DNA of 32,546 nt from Anaerolineae bacterium (GCA_019637555.1 JAHBVK010000063.1:1-32546); one strand, 5' to 3'. Numbered from the stretch's first letter, positions 15,812-23,791 are shown. Notes: generated from the sequence alone by a model not told the origin. Translations and numbers: made by a program.

Positions 15812-15856
15812 GATGCTTCGCGTTCTCGTCCTTCAGGATAAAGTGCAATTAGTAAA

Positions 15857-17245
15857 TTAGACCAGCCACAAATACGGCTGCTCGATGAACTGCCGCACGC
15901 GGTTGAGGAATTTCGCCGCGTCCGCGCCATCCACCACGCGATGATCGAAGGTCAGACTCAGGAACATCATATGCCGGATAGCAAGCTGCTCGGTATCAGC
16001 ATCGATCACTACTTGCTTGGGCACGATCCGTCCGACGCCCAAAATCGCGCACTCAGGCAGATTGATGATCGGCGTGAAGGCATCGATCCCGAACATGCCC
16101 AGATTGGTGATCGTGAAGGTGCTGCCGCGCATCTCATCCGACTTCAACTGTCCCTGCCGCGCCCGTTCGATCAGATCGCGGCTCTCGACAGCGATCCGAC
16201 GGACACTCTTGCCCTGTACATCGCGCAGCACAGGAACGAGTAAGCCGCGCTCACCATCAACGGCGATGCCGATGTGTACCTGTTTCGATAACGCGATGTG
16301 ATCTTCGTGCCAGCTTGCATTCAGATAGGGATAATCCGCCAATGCTTCTGCGCACAACCGCGCCAATAGATCGTTATAAGAAGGTACAGGTCGCCCTGCC
16401 GCTTCTGAATCCGCTTTCAACTGCTTGCGCAAGCGCACCAATTCCGTCGCATCGACTTCGCTCGTGAGCGTCACCGGAGCGACAGTATGCGCACTCGCGG
16501 TCATCCGCTCAGCAGTGATCCGGCGCACCGCAGTCAGCGGAACGATTTCAACATCTGCTGCGGCTGTCGCTGGTTGGGGCGCGCTGCTCTGCGATGCTGC
16601 TTCCACATCGGCACGAGAGATTCTCTTGCCCGGTGTGCTGCTGGCAAGCTGCTGCAAATCCACATCAAGGTCCTGCGCCACACGGCGCGCCAAGGGCGTC
16701 GCCCGAACCGACGTCGCTGCAGCTACAGGCGCTGTAGTTGCAGCCGCGCGTACATCGCGCTCTACGATTCGTCCTGTGCTGCCGCTGCCAATCAAGGACT
16801 GCCAATCGACGCCTAATTCCACCGCGATCCGGCGGGCGCGTGGACTGATCGCAGGCTCGGTCTGGTGTCGCCCTACCGCCGCACCATTGCCGTTGGTAGT
16901 AGGTGCGCTGGTGGCTGCAGCGGTAGCTGCTGGCGTTGCAGTAACCTCCGGCGCAACTGCTGGCGCTGCGGGTGCAGCCTGCTCGAAGGGGACTGCCTCC
17001 CCCGGTTGGATGATGTAGCCTAATAAGGCACCGATGGGCAGAGTCGTCCCCGGCGCTGGTGAATCCGGCGGTATACGCAGGATGCCACCTTCCAATGCCT
17101 CGATCTCGTTGACCGCTTTGTCGCTCTCAACAGTAAAAACGATCTCACCGCTTTGCACGGTGTCGCCATCATGTTTGAGCCACTCGACCAGCGTGCCTTC
17201 TTCCATCGTCCAGCCGAGACGCGGCATCACTAGTTCATATGCCAT
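15857..17245 (-). CDS. Dihydrolipoyl acyltransferase (E2) of a 2-oxoacid dehydrogenase, with two subunit-binding domains
   Basis: The 462-residue protein has an N-terminal lipoyl domain (1-80) with the lipoylated Lys43 in VESDKAVNE, and an Ala/Pro/Thr-rich linker. Two peripheral subunit-binding domains follow, at about 132-168 (ISPRARRIAVELGVD) and 181-217 (ATPLARRVAQDLDVD). The catalytic acyltransferase core covers 231-462, with DHRVVDG at 434-440 (His435, Asp439). E2 moves the acyl group from E1 to coenzyme A and forms the core of the complex. Most bacterial E2 proteins have a single subunit-binding domain, so two are unusual. It sits 27 bases after E1-beta. No E3 (lipoamide dehydrogenase) gene is present. 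The substrate could be acetoin, pyruvate or another 2-oxoacid. Confidence 0.9.
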   Translation of the reverse strand: MAYELVMPRLGWTMEEGTLVEWLKHDGDTVQSGEIVFTVESDKAVNEIEALEGGILRIPPDSPAPGTTLPIGALLGYIIQPGEAVPFEQAAPAAPAVAPEVTATPAATAAATSAPTTNGNGAAVGRHQTEPAISPRARRIAVELGVDWQSLIGSGSTGRIVERDVRAAATTAPVAAATSVRATPLARRVAQDLDVDLQQLASSTPGKRISRADVEAASQSSAPQPATAAADVEIVPLTAVRRITAERMTASAHTVAPVTLTSEVDATELVRLRKQLKADSEAAGRPVPSYNDLLARLCAEALADYPYLNASWHEDHIALSKQVHIGIAVDGERGLLVPVLRDVQGKSVRRIAVESRDLIERARQGQLKSDEMRGSTFTITNLGMFGIDAFTPIINLPECAILGVGRIVPKQVVIDADTEQLAIRHMMFLSLTFDHRVVDGADAAKFLNRVRQFIEQPYLWLV

Positions 17246-17272
17246 GCCTATACCTTTTCCTTCTGCCGCAAG

Positions 17273-18250
17273 CTATTCGGCAAGTAGATCGCGGATTGCT
17301 TGCTCGATCTTCTTCTGATCAGGGACGACGGCGGCTTCGAGCGGCGGGCTGTAGGGTACGGGCGTATGCGCACCGTTCAAGCGCTTAACTGGAGCATCCA
17401 GATCATCGAAACCATCTTCCATCATCTGGGCAGCAATCTCTGCGCCAATGCCGCAGGGAGCAAACGTCTCGTCAACTACTAGCAAGCGTCCGGTCTTGCG
17501 TACCGATTCGCGGATCATGGTCATATCCAGCGGATTCACCGTGCGCGGATCGATCACTTCGACGGAAATGCCATCTTTCGCCAGTTGCTCGGCGGCATCA
17601 AGGGTGCGTTTGAGCATCAGGCACAGAGAGACGACGGTAATATCTTTGCCTTCACGCAGGATATTCGCCTGACCGAAGGGGATTTTGAACTCGCCCTCTG
17701 GCACTGGACCTTTCATGTTGAGCAGCGATTTGTGCTCAAGGAACAGCACCGGATCGTCACCTTGCAGCGCCGTCTTGAATAAGCCTTTAGCATCGGCGGG
17801 TGTATAGGGCAGCACCACACGAATACCGGGCAAATGGGCGAAGATCGGATAGTAGTTGCCGGAGTGGTGAGTAGCGGACGCGCCGCCAACACCGATACAG
17901 CCGCGCAGTACCATCGGCATCTTCAGCCGTCCGCTGCTCATGTACTGCATCTTCGCCAACTGATTGATCAGCTCGCCCATGCTGTCGAGGATGAAATCGA
18001 AGAACATGAAGTCAACCACCGGACGCGATCCGGTCATTGCCGCCCCTGTACACATGCCCACAAAGCCACGCTCGGCGATTGGTGTGTCGCACAGCCGCAT
18101 CGGACCGAAACGCTCATATAGTCCCGCTGTGGTATTGAAGTTGCCGCCGCGCGGTCCGATTCCCTCACCGACTACGAAGATGGAGGGGTCTTTTTCCATC
18201 TCCTCAGTCAATGCTTCGCGGGCAGCAGCAGTATAAGTCAGTTCACGCAT
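17273..18250 (-). CDS. 2-oxoacid (acetoin/pyruvate-type) dehydrogenase E1 component, beta subunit
   Basis: The 325-residue product begins with RELTYTAAAREALTEEM and VVGEGIG, where Glu29 is the residue expected to activate the thiamine diphosphate ring. DTPIAERGFVGMCTGAAMTG, GASATHHSGNYYP and VEVIDPRTVNPLD are standard transketolase pyrimidine-domain and C-terminal motifs. It forms an alpha2-beta2 E1 with the gene before it, starting 38 bases after that stop. In acetoin and branched-chain complexes the E1 is likewise split into alpha and beta. Nothing in the sequence lets me choose the 2-oxoacid. Retention of all key motifs suggests a working enzyme. Confidence 0.91.
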   Translation of the reverse strand: MRELTYTAAAREALTEEMEKDPSIFVVGEGIGPRGGNFNTTAGLYERFGPMRLCDTPIAERGFVGMCTGAAMTGSRPVVDFMFFDFILDSMGELINQLAKMQYMSSGRLKMPMVLRGCIGVGGASATHHSGNYYPIFAHLPGIRVVLPYTPADAKGLFKTALQGDDPVLFLEHKSLLNMKGPVPEGEFKIPFGQANILREGKDITVVSLCLMLKRTLDAAEQLAKDGISVEVIDPRTVNPLDMTMIRESVRKTGRLLVVDETFAPCGIGAEIAAQMMEDGFDDLDAPVKRLNGAHTPVPYSPPLEAAVVPDQKKIEQAIRDLLAE

Positions 18251-18288
18251 GTTGTTGCTCGTTGTACTGGAATACTACGGTTGATAGA

Positions 18289-19296
18289 TTATTGAGGTGT
18301 GCTGAAAATATACTCGGTAGCAGTCGCTGGATCGGGATAGGGGCTGTTCTTAGCGAAGTCCAGCGCTTCCTCGATCAATGCCTTGACTTCAGTTTCAAGC
18401 GCATCGAAGTCCGCTTCGACTGCCTTGCCCGCCGCGATCACGCGATCACGTAAAGATACCAGCGGATCACGCTGTTTCCACGAGTCAATCTCATCCTGAG
18501 TGCGGTAGCCAGCATCGCGCATACCTTCGGCGTGAGCGCGGGTGCGATAGGTCTTGCACTCGATCAGCGATGGTCCACCGCCAGTGCGTGCACGCTGCGT
18601 CGCTTCCTCAGCCGCCGCGTAGACAGCTAATACGTCATTGCCGTCCACAATATAGCCGGGCATGTTGTAGTTCGCCGCACGTGTACCGACATCCTGATTG
18701 GAGCTGGAGTAAGCGAACGCCACTTCAGTCGCGTACATGTTGTTCTCACAGATGAACAGAGTCGGCAGCTTCCAGATCGACGCCATGTTCAGCCCTTCGT
18801 GGAATGCACCGTTGTTGGTGGCACCATCACCGAAGAAGGCGACGCCAACATTGGGCTTGTTCATCAGTTTGAAGCTGTAACCTGCACCCGTCGCCTGCAA
18901 GATGCATGGACCAACGATGCCGCTGGTACCCATCATGCCGACTTCCGGCGAGAACAAGTGCATACTGCCGCCACGACCACGAGAAACGCCCGTGACGCGC
19001 CCGAACAACTCGGCGATCACTTCACGCGGGGAAACGCCCTTCGCCAGCGCGTGCCCATGTCCGCGATGGGTACTGAACACCGCATCCTGATGGTTCAGTT
19101 GCGCACAGACACCGACGGCGACGGCTTCTTGCCCGATGTAGGTATGGCAGGCACCGGGTATCATGCCTTGTTGGTAGGATTTGGCAAGCTGTTCTTCACA
19201 GCGCCGGATCACCAGCATCTCGCGGTAGAGGTGCAGCAATCTGGCACGATCAAGACGATCCAGCGTGTCAACAGAGGTGGAGACTGGACTGGTCAT
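18289..19296 (-). CDS. 2-oxoacid (acetoin/pyruvate-type) dehydrogenase E1 component, alpha subunit
   Basis: The 335-residue protein contains the thiamine diphosphate motif from GDG (156-158) through NNGAFHEGLN to ENN (184-186). It also has STHRGHGHALAKG and GRGGSMHLF, typical of AcoA/PdhA-type alpha subunits. The phosphorylation-loop region YRTRAHAEG is present, as in most family members. AAGGATAATCTCT precedes the ATG. The gene follows the second permease by 40 bases, so the complex is made together with an importer, which is strong context for the 2-oxoacid being derived from the transported compound. AcoA-like sequence favours acetoin or a short-chain 2-oxoacid, but this is not decisive. 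Confidence 0.91.
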   Translation of the reverse strand: MTSPVSTSVDTLDRLDRARLLHLYREMLVIRRCEEQLAKSYQQGMIPGACHTYIGQEAVAVGVCAQLNHQDAVFSTHRGHGHALAKGVSPREVIAELFGRVTGVSRGRGGSMHLFSPEVGMMGTSGIVGPCILQATGAGYSFKLMNKPNVGVAFFGDGATNNGAFHEGLNMASIWKLPTLFICENNMYATEVAFAYSSSNQDVGTRAANYNMPGYIVDGNDVLAVYAAAEEATQRARTGGGPSLIECKTYRTRAHAEGMRDAGYRTQDEIDSWKQRDPLVSLRDRVIAAGKAVEADFDALETEVKALIEEALDFAKNSPYPDPATATEYIFSTPQ

Positions 19297-19336
19297 AGAG
19301 ATTATCCTTAGATAATTCGTTTTTCGAGCTTGTTCG

Positions 19337-20239
19337 TTATCCCTTCAATGCGCCAGCAGTCAACCCAGCGACGTACTGCTCTACAAAGAAGGAGAATAAA
19401 ATCACTACCGGTATCGAGCCAAGCAGTGCGGAAGCCATCAGCGGACCCCATGCATAGAGGTCGCCATTGATCAGCTTAGTAACCACACCAACTGGCAAAG
19501 TACGGTTGGCGTCGCTGGTGACCAACACCAAGCCGTAGATAAATTCGTTCCATGACAGCGTGAAGGCAAAGATCGTCGCCGAGACGATGCCCGGCATCGA
19601 CAGCGGCAGCGTGATCTTGATCAGCGCCTGCCAGCGGGTTGCCCCGTCTACCATCGCGCAGTCTTCCAGATCGACGGGCAGCGTGCGGATGTAGCCGAGC
19701 AGCAGCCACGTACAGAAGGGGATCAAAAAGGTCGGATAGACAAACATTAAGGCTTCGCGCCGATCTATCAGATCAAGCTGCTTCACCACTTCTACCATCG
19801 GGATGAACAACAGCGTGGTGGGGATCAGATAGGCGATGAAGATCGAGGTACTCAGTACTGTGCGTCCGCGAAAATGCAGCCGCGCCAGACTATAACCCGC
19901 CGGAATGCTCAAGCCAACCGAGATCACCGTGCTAACAATCGAAACAATGGTGGTGGTGAAGAACCACGAGATAAACGGCGTATTGTTGAACAGTTCCTGA
20001 TAGTGTTCGCCTGTCGGATTAAGCGGAAAGAACGGGCTAATCTGCCGATTGAACAATTCAGGATATGGCTTGAAAGAAACCACCAACATCCAATAAAACG
20101 GCAGCAGCATGAAGAACATCACGATCACTACCGGAAGGTAGATGAATAAGATGCGCAGCAGCAGTTTCCGAAGTTTGCGGGATCGTGCAGCTTGCAGACC
20201 CGGCATTGCCGTTTGTACATCAGCGTATGCGGCAGACAT
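19337..20239 (-). CDS. CUT1-type ABC sugar permease (MalG/UgpE-like), second system
   Basis: The 300-residue inner-membrane protein has a first hydrophobic segment at about 31-55. The EAA loop at about 191-214 is LEDCAMVDGA followed by IKITLPLSMPG, and the C-terminus GLTAGALKG resembles that of the corresponding permease in the first system. The start codon overlaps the preceding permease's stop by one base (TAATG), so the two are translationally coupled. It is predicted to pair with that permease and the solute-binding protein encoded at the head of the operon. The EAA glutamate is kept but the two following alanines are D and C, a mild deviation. Confidence 0.9.
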   Translation of the reverse strand: MSAAYADVQTAMPGLQAARSRKLRKLLLRILFIYLPVVIVMFFMLLPFYWMLVVSFKPYPELFNRQISPFFPLNPTGEHYQELFNNTPFISWFFTTTIVSIVSTVISVGLSIPAGYSLARLHFRGRTVLSTSIFIAYLIPTTLLFIPMVEVVKQLDLIDRREALMFVYPTFLIPFCTWLLLGYIRTLPVDLEDCAMVDGATRWQALIKITLPLSMPGIVSATIFAFTLSWNEFIYGLVLVTSDANRTLPVGVVTKLINGDLYAWGPLMASALLGSIPVVILFSFFVEQYVAGLTAGALKG

Positions 20240-21186
20240 TAGTGCTCACTCCTACGCATGTTCCAGACTTCCAGAAATACCAGCACGATTAGGAATGGCA
20301 GCATGTGTAGCGCAATTGCTGCTCCTTGCCCGAGCTGACCATTGCTTAAGCCAACTGTCTGGCTGAGCGTTGCCAACACCTGAGTCGAATTGTTGGGACC
20401 GCCCCTCGTCAGCGAGTAGACTACCTGAATATCACCCAACGTACCGATGATCGAGACAATGGTCACGATCACCATCACGGGCATGGTCAAGGGCACCGTC
20501 ACTTTGCGCAATCGCTGCAATGGTCCTGCACCATCAATAGAGGCGGCATCATAGAGTTCTTGAGGTACCGTTTGCAGCGCCGCCAGCAGCGTGATCGCAA
20601 AGAACGGGATACCGCGCCAGACATTGACGATGATAATGCTGACCATCGCCATTGTTGGATCGGTGAGCCACGGGATGTTCTTTGTGATCAAGCCCATGTT
20701 ACGCAATACCCAGTTGATGCTGCTCAGGTTGGGGTCGAACATCCACTTCCAGACCATCGCGCTGAGTACGGTTGGCACAATCCACGGCAGCAAAATAGTG
20801 GCACGGACGAATCGCCGTCCGATGAATGCCTGATTCAACAGCAACGCTAACCCAAACCCTAATCCGAGTTTGACGATGGTTGCAGCGGCAGTGTAGACAA
20901 AGGTGTTGAGGAAAGCGCGACGGAAGATCATGCTGTCCCACTGCCGCGTGAAATTCGCTAGACCGATAAATTCGCCCGGTTGTCCTACAGTTTTGTTGGT
21001 AAAGGCGATCCAGATAGCGAGGATGAAGGGATATGCCAGCAAAATCAGCAGCCATAGCACGGCTGGAGCAACCATTAAGTAACCTTGCGTACTACGTTTA
21101 CTCAGCCATGTGCGTAGAGCAATCTGGACAGGGCGGGGAAGAAAGCTCGTCAATATATTTCCGCTATCCCCGGCTGTAGTGGTCAT
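20239..21186 (-). CDS. CUT1-type ABC sugar permease (MalF/UgpA-like), second system
   Basis: The 315-residue inner-membrane protein has a cytoplasmic N-terminus of about 35 residues, then about six hydrophobic segments (first near 36-62). The EAA loop at about 210-236 is ELYDAASIDGA followed by LRKVTVPLTMP. LTRGGPNNSTQVL is a usual MalF/UgpA-side motif. The start ATG follows GGGAG by eleven bases. It comes after a 182-base gap with a large stem-loop behind the solute-binding protein gene. No ATPase is encoded in the operon. Confidence 0.9.
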   Translation of the reverse strand: MTTTAGDSGNILTSFLPRPVQIALRTWLSKRSTQGYLMVAPAVLWLLILLAYPFILAIWIAFTNKTVGQPGEFIGLANFTRQWDSMIFRRAFLNTFVYTAAATIVKLGLGFGLALLLNQAFIGRRFVRATILLPWIVPTVLSAMVWKWMFDPNLSSINWVLRNMGLITKNIPWLTDPTMAMVSIIIVNVWRGIPFFAITLLAALQTVPQELYDAASIDGAGPLQRLRKVTVPLTMPVMVIVTIVSIIGTLGDIQVVYSLTRGGPNNSTQVLATLSQTVGLSNGQLGQGAAIALHMLPFLIVLVFLEVWNMRRSEH

Positions 21187-21239
21187 CGAAAAGCTGCTCC
21201 CTTAAACAAGAATATGTTTTCTTTCATATTGATCGAATT

Positions 21240-21288
21240 GCTTCCTCCTCTCCCTAGAGCCGTCGAATGCGGCGGGAAAGGAGGAAGC
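21240..21288. repeat. Large stem-loop between solute-binding protein and permease genes
   Basis: The arms 21240-21254 (GCTTCCTCCTCTCCC) and 21274-21288 pair at 14 of 15 positions, with an inner GCCG/CGGC stem at 21259-21262 and 21270-21273. On the minus strand it lies after the solute-binding protein stop codon and is not followed by T residues. It probably stabilises the 5' part of the mRNA and lowers permease expression. The GGAGG in one arm is sequestered in the stem. Confidence 0.7.
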
Positions 21289-21368
21289 GATTTTATACAA
21301 GCTGCAATACTGGCATCACGGATGATTGATGTGAACTACGATGTGGTGATGGCAGTCGTAACCATAGA

Positions 21369-22709
21369 CTACGAACTCTGGAGGATGGCGTTCATTTCAT
21401 CAACTGTCGCCTTGATCGCATCCTTTGGCTCTGTGCCCTGTGCCACCGCAGCAAACATGTTGATGATCAAGAACTTATCCATGCTCTGACCGACGGACGT
21501 GGTGAATGGACCGGCATAACCGGGCGCACGTGCCGCGTCTGCGAGACCGCGCGCTGCCGCCAGATTCGGATCCGTGGGCCACGCCGAGTCGTCCTTATCT
21601 AGACCATGATGAGCAGGCAGATTGTAGCCGTTACCAGCGATCAAAACATCCTTCTGGAACTGCTCGCTGTAGAAGGCATCCTTCAAGAAGGTGGTTGCCG
21701 CTTCTACGTTTGAGGAGTAGGTCGGGATGCCCCAGTACTGCATACTCATGTACTGATATCTGCCGCCGGGTCCTTCCAACGCACCACCGAGGGAGGTCTT
21801 GTCTACCAGATCAGGAGCGTTAGTCGCCAGACCGAGATAAATGGTGTTGGCGTTGTTGGTCGCGGCGATCTGACCGGAGAGGTACGCCTGATTGTTGCCC
21901 AACTCATCCCACGCGAAGGCTTCTTCGTTCAGCGCGTCGTGGTAGAAGTCACGGAAGAACTCCAAGCAAGCGAGTGTTTCGGGGGAGTCTAAGGCAATAG
22001 TCTTGCCGTCTTCCTCGAATTCCTTGCCGCCGAAGCTCCACAGAAGGGAGTAGTTGTGCGTCGCGCCGTCCGTCACTGCGGGTCCGAGTGTGTAGCCAAT
22101 TGGCGTACCCTTCTCCTTCAGTGCCTTACCAACGGTGTGCAGTTCTTCCCATGTTGAGGGCCAAGCATCGGCACCGACTTCAGCAAACAAGTCTTTGCGG
22201 TAGTGCCAGTATTGTCCATATACATAGGTGGGGATGGCAACAGCCTTGTCACCAACCGTTGAAACGCTATCTGGACCATGCACCCAACCGCCGAACTTGT
22301 CGCCGATTTCCTTCTTCAAGGCGGTGACATCGCTTAGGACGGGAGTATTAACGCCGACGTGCTGGGTATACAGATGGATAAGGTCAGCACCGCCACCGAT
22401 TTCAGCCAGAGTCGCCAACTTGGCAGCCCACTCGTTGAGCGCCACGTTTTCGACGGTAAGTTCGACCTGATTGGCTGCTGCCCAATCTTGCATCATCTTC
22501 AGTTCGAGGTCAGCGGCAGGAGCGACTGAACCCTTCATCCACAGGACGGTGAACTTGGAGCCAGCGATATCCGCTGCGCGGGCGATGCGTGGCGCGCTGA
22601 TCTTTGCGCCTGCTGCCAACGCTAAACCGCCAGCGGCTGCCATGGCGCTGTTGCGCAAAAAGGAACGGCGCGACATGGAACGAAAGGACTTACTTTGGTT
22701 GTTGGACAT
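21369..22709 (-). CDS. ABC transporter solute-binding protein, Tat-type signal, second system
   Basis: The ATG at 22709, eight bases after GGGAG, is preferred over an in-frame start 63 bases upstream. The 446-residue product has a twin-arginine signal, SRRSFLRNSAMAAAGG, with an Ala-rich hydrophobic stretch and likely cleavage near ARAAD. The mature part is a family-1 carbohydrate-binding fold: FTVLWMKGS, GGGADLIHLYTQHVG, AVAIPTYVYGQYWHYRKDLF, and a C-terminal TSVGQSMDKF. It should capture the substrate outside the membrane for the two downstream permeases. The gene leads an operon that continues into E1/E2 and an LDH2-type dehydrogenase. Its promoter carries the same palindromic operator as the first ABC operon. 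The two binding proteins are not obviously close paralogues, so they may bind different compounds. Confidence 0.88.
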   Translation of the reverse strand: MSNNQSKSFRSMSRRSFLRNSAMAAAGGLALAAGAKISAPRIARAADIAGSKFTVLWMKGSVAPAADLELKMMQDWAAANQVELTVENVALNEWAAKLATLAEIGGGADLIHLYTQHVGVNTPVLSDVTALKKEIGDKFGGWVHGPDSVSTVGDKAVAIPTYVYGQYWHYRKDLFAEVGADAWPSTWEELHTVGKALKEKGTPIGYTLGPAVTDGATHNYSLLWSFGGKEFEEDGKTIALDSPETLACLEFFRDFYHDALNEEAFAWDELGNNQAYLSGQIAATNNANTIYLGLATNAPDLVDKTSLGGALEGPGGRYQYMSMQYWGIPTYSSNVEAATTFLKDAFYSEQFQKDVLIAGNGYNLPAHHGLDKDDSAWPTDPNLAAARGLADAARAPGYAGPFTTSVGQSMDKFLIINMFAAVAQGTEPKDAIKATVDEMNAILQSS

Positions 22710-22801
22710 AAGGTTGCTCCCAAAAAGCATATTCGGATAAAGCGGCTGACTGAGCGAACTGGTTAGGTTCAACTCGTCAGAATTTACAAGCGCAACTGTA
22801 T

Positions 22802-22813
22802 ATTGTTAACAAT
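22802..22813. promoter_or_regulatory. Palindromic operator ATTGTTAACAAT (copy 2)
   Basis: This perfect 12-bp palindrome starts eight bases after the predicted -10 box of the leftward promoter, covering the transcription start of the second ABC operon. It is identical to copies 1 and 3. Confidence 0.72.
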
Positions 22814-22821
22814 TGACGTAG

Positions 22822-22850
22822 AGCCTAAATGAAAAGTTGGCACTTGTCAA
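22822..22850 (-). promoter_or_regulatory. Predicted promoter of the second ABC operon
   Basis: On the minus strand TTGACA (22845-22850) is followed after 17 bases by TAGGCT (22822-22827). The -35 box is perfect and the -10 box is weak (3/6), so activation or a slightly different start is possible. The operator lies just downstream. Confidence 0.45.
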
Positions 22851-22853
22851 GTG
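22841..22853. promoter_or_regulatory. 13-bp palindrome CACTTGTCAAGTG over the -35 box
   Basis: CACTTG and CAAGTG form perfect 6-bp arms around one T. The palindrome covers the leftward -35 hexamer. It contains TTG and CAA halves reminiscent of the main operator but with a different centre. It could be a second regulator's site or an auxiliary site. Confidence 0.35.
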
Positions 22854-22921
22854 TAGTGATTGCAACCTGACGTTAGTAGCCCGTTTGTTGATACTGATAT
22901 TGGATCGCAGTTCGCGGTCAG

Positions 22922-22931
22922 TTGTTGACAA
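22922..22931. promoter_or_regulatory. Half-matching operator TTGTTGACAA over the gntR -35 box
   Basis: The TTGT and ACAA arms equal the core of the perfect palindromes; only the two central bases differ. It overlaps the -35 hexamer TTGACA of the gntR promoter. With the perfect site 46 bp downstream it could allow two-site binding. Confidence 0.4.
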
Positions 22932-22954
22932 AGCCGCGTATTCACTTCTATACT
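22925..22954 (+). promoter_or_regulatory. Predicted sigma70-type promoter of the gntR operon
   Basis: TTGACA (22925-22930) is followed after 18 bases by TATACT (22949-22954), a 6/6 and 5/6 match. The predicted start is near 22961, a few bases before the perfect operator, which suggests that gntR represses itself. Confidence 0.65.
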
Positions 22955-22967
22955 GTAAACCACTAAT

Positions 22968-22981
22968 AATTGTTAACAATT
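22968..22981. promoter_or_regulatory. Palindromic operator AATTGTTAACAATT (copy 3, 14 bp)
   Basis: The symmetry extends to 14 bp here, the longest of the three copies. It lies about 7 bases after the predicted gntR transcription start and 72 bases before the gntR ATG, a position suited to autorepression. Confidence 0.72.
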
Positions 22982-23052
22982 CATTTATCAGCGACCTTAG
23001 GTAGAATGGCGCTATCCAGTGGACTCATCAGACGGTTTGAGGATGCGCGTTT

Positions 23053-23766
23053 ATGACTATGAAGCAGTCTGACTCTTCCAATAATATTCTTGTACCCCAG
23101 ACCAAACGTAGTCTGGCTGATGACATACTTCAGCAGCTACGCGAAGCCATCTATCGGGGTGAGCTTGCTCCTAACGAACGCCTGCGGGAAGAACTGCTGG
23201 CGGAAAAATTAGGAGTCAGTCGTGGTCCAATACGCGAAGCCCTTACCGAGCTAGAGCGCGAGGGGTTGGTCATCAAGATGCCCAACGGTCGCGCTACTGT
23301 TGCGCGGCTTTCGTCAGAGGACCTGGACGAAGTTTACAGTTTACGGTTAGCGCTGGAGCAACTCGCCGTCAGGCAAGCAGCTCAACGTGCCGATCCGCAG
23401 ATTTTGCAGCAAATGCAAAACGTCGTTGACGAGATCTCCGCTGCCGTCGCCAGAGGAATCACTGAGCAAGAAGCAGCGCGGCTGGACACCCAATTCCACG
23501 ATCTGATCTATAGAGCTAGCAACCATCAACGGCTGTATAAGGCGTGGTCAACACTGCGCCCACAGGTACATGTCTTGCTGCTCAGTCGTTATGTGGCAAA
23601 AGATGACTTCAAAGAGTACATCAGCGCCGAGCACCAATCGATCCTGAACGCGATCCGCACTCATGACGAATCGCGCGCAGTGATCATGATCGTGGAGCAT
23701 CTCACTGGAGCATATACCCGCGTCCTTAAAAGTTATGTACAGCGGGAGCAGGAACAACAAGATTAG
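23053..23766 (+). CDS. GntR-family transcriptional regulator, FadR/FCD subgroup
   Basis: The 237-residue protein has an N-terminal winged helix-turn-helix (about 18-86), with SLADDILQQLREAI, LREELLAEKLGVSRGPIREA and a wing at PNGRATVARL. The all-helical FCD ligand domain (about 92-230) follows. The FCD metal ligands Asp145, His149 (DTQFH), His194 (AEHQ) and His216 (VEHLTGAY) are all present, which in this family usually means a bound metal that contacts a carboxylate ligand. Such regulators typically sense organic or sugar acids and release DNA on binding. GAGGA precedes the ATG. Its own promoter and both ABC operon promoters carry ATTGTTAACAAT, which makes it the best candidate for the shared regulator. 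The SDR gene starts 25 bases after its stop. Confidence 0.9.
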   Translation: MTMKQSDSSNNILVPQTKRSLADDILQQLREAIYRGELAPNERLREELLAEKLGVSRGPIREALTELEREGLVIKMPNGRATVARLSSEDLDEVYSLRLALEQLAVRQAAQRADPQILQQMQNVVDEISAAVARGITEQEAARLDTQFHDLIYRASNHQRLYKAWSTLRPQVHVLLLSRYVAKDDFKEYISAEHQSILNAIRTHDESRAVIMIVEHLTGAYTRVLKSYVQREQEQQD

Positions 23767-23791
23767 GATCGTTAGAAAGGATTTTTCTATT

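Larger units (their letters stand above)
22710..23052. other. Divergent regulatory region, 343 bases
   Basis: The gap separates the leftward second ABC operon from the rightward gntR operon. It holds one predicted promoter in each direction, two perfect ATTGTTAACAAT operators, a third half-matching site overlapping the gntR -35 box, and a 13-bp palindrome over the leftward -35 box. These are annotated separately. No coding frame is credible here. Confidence 0.75.

Noticed and set aside
18799..19311. 170-residue open frame on the plus strand
   Set aside because: It is antisense to E1-alpha, which has all its thiamine diphosphate motifs.
23735..23791. Upstream ATG start for the SDR after gntR
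   Set aside because: It would overlap gntR by 32 bases and add 19 residues with no match in the paralogue, while the TTG at 23792 has a well-placed GAAAGGA.
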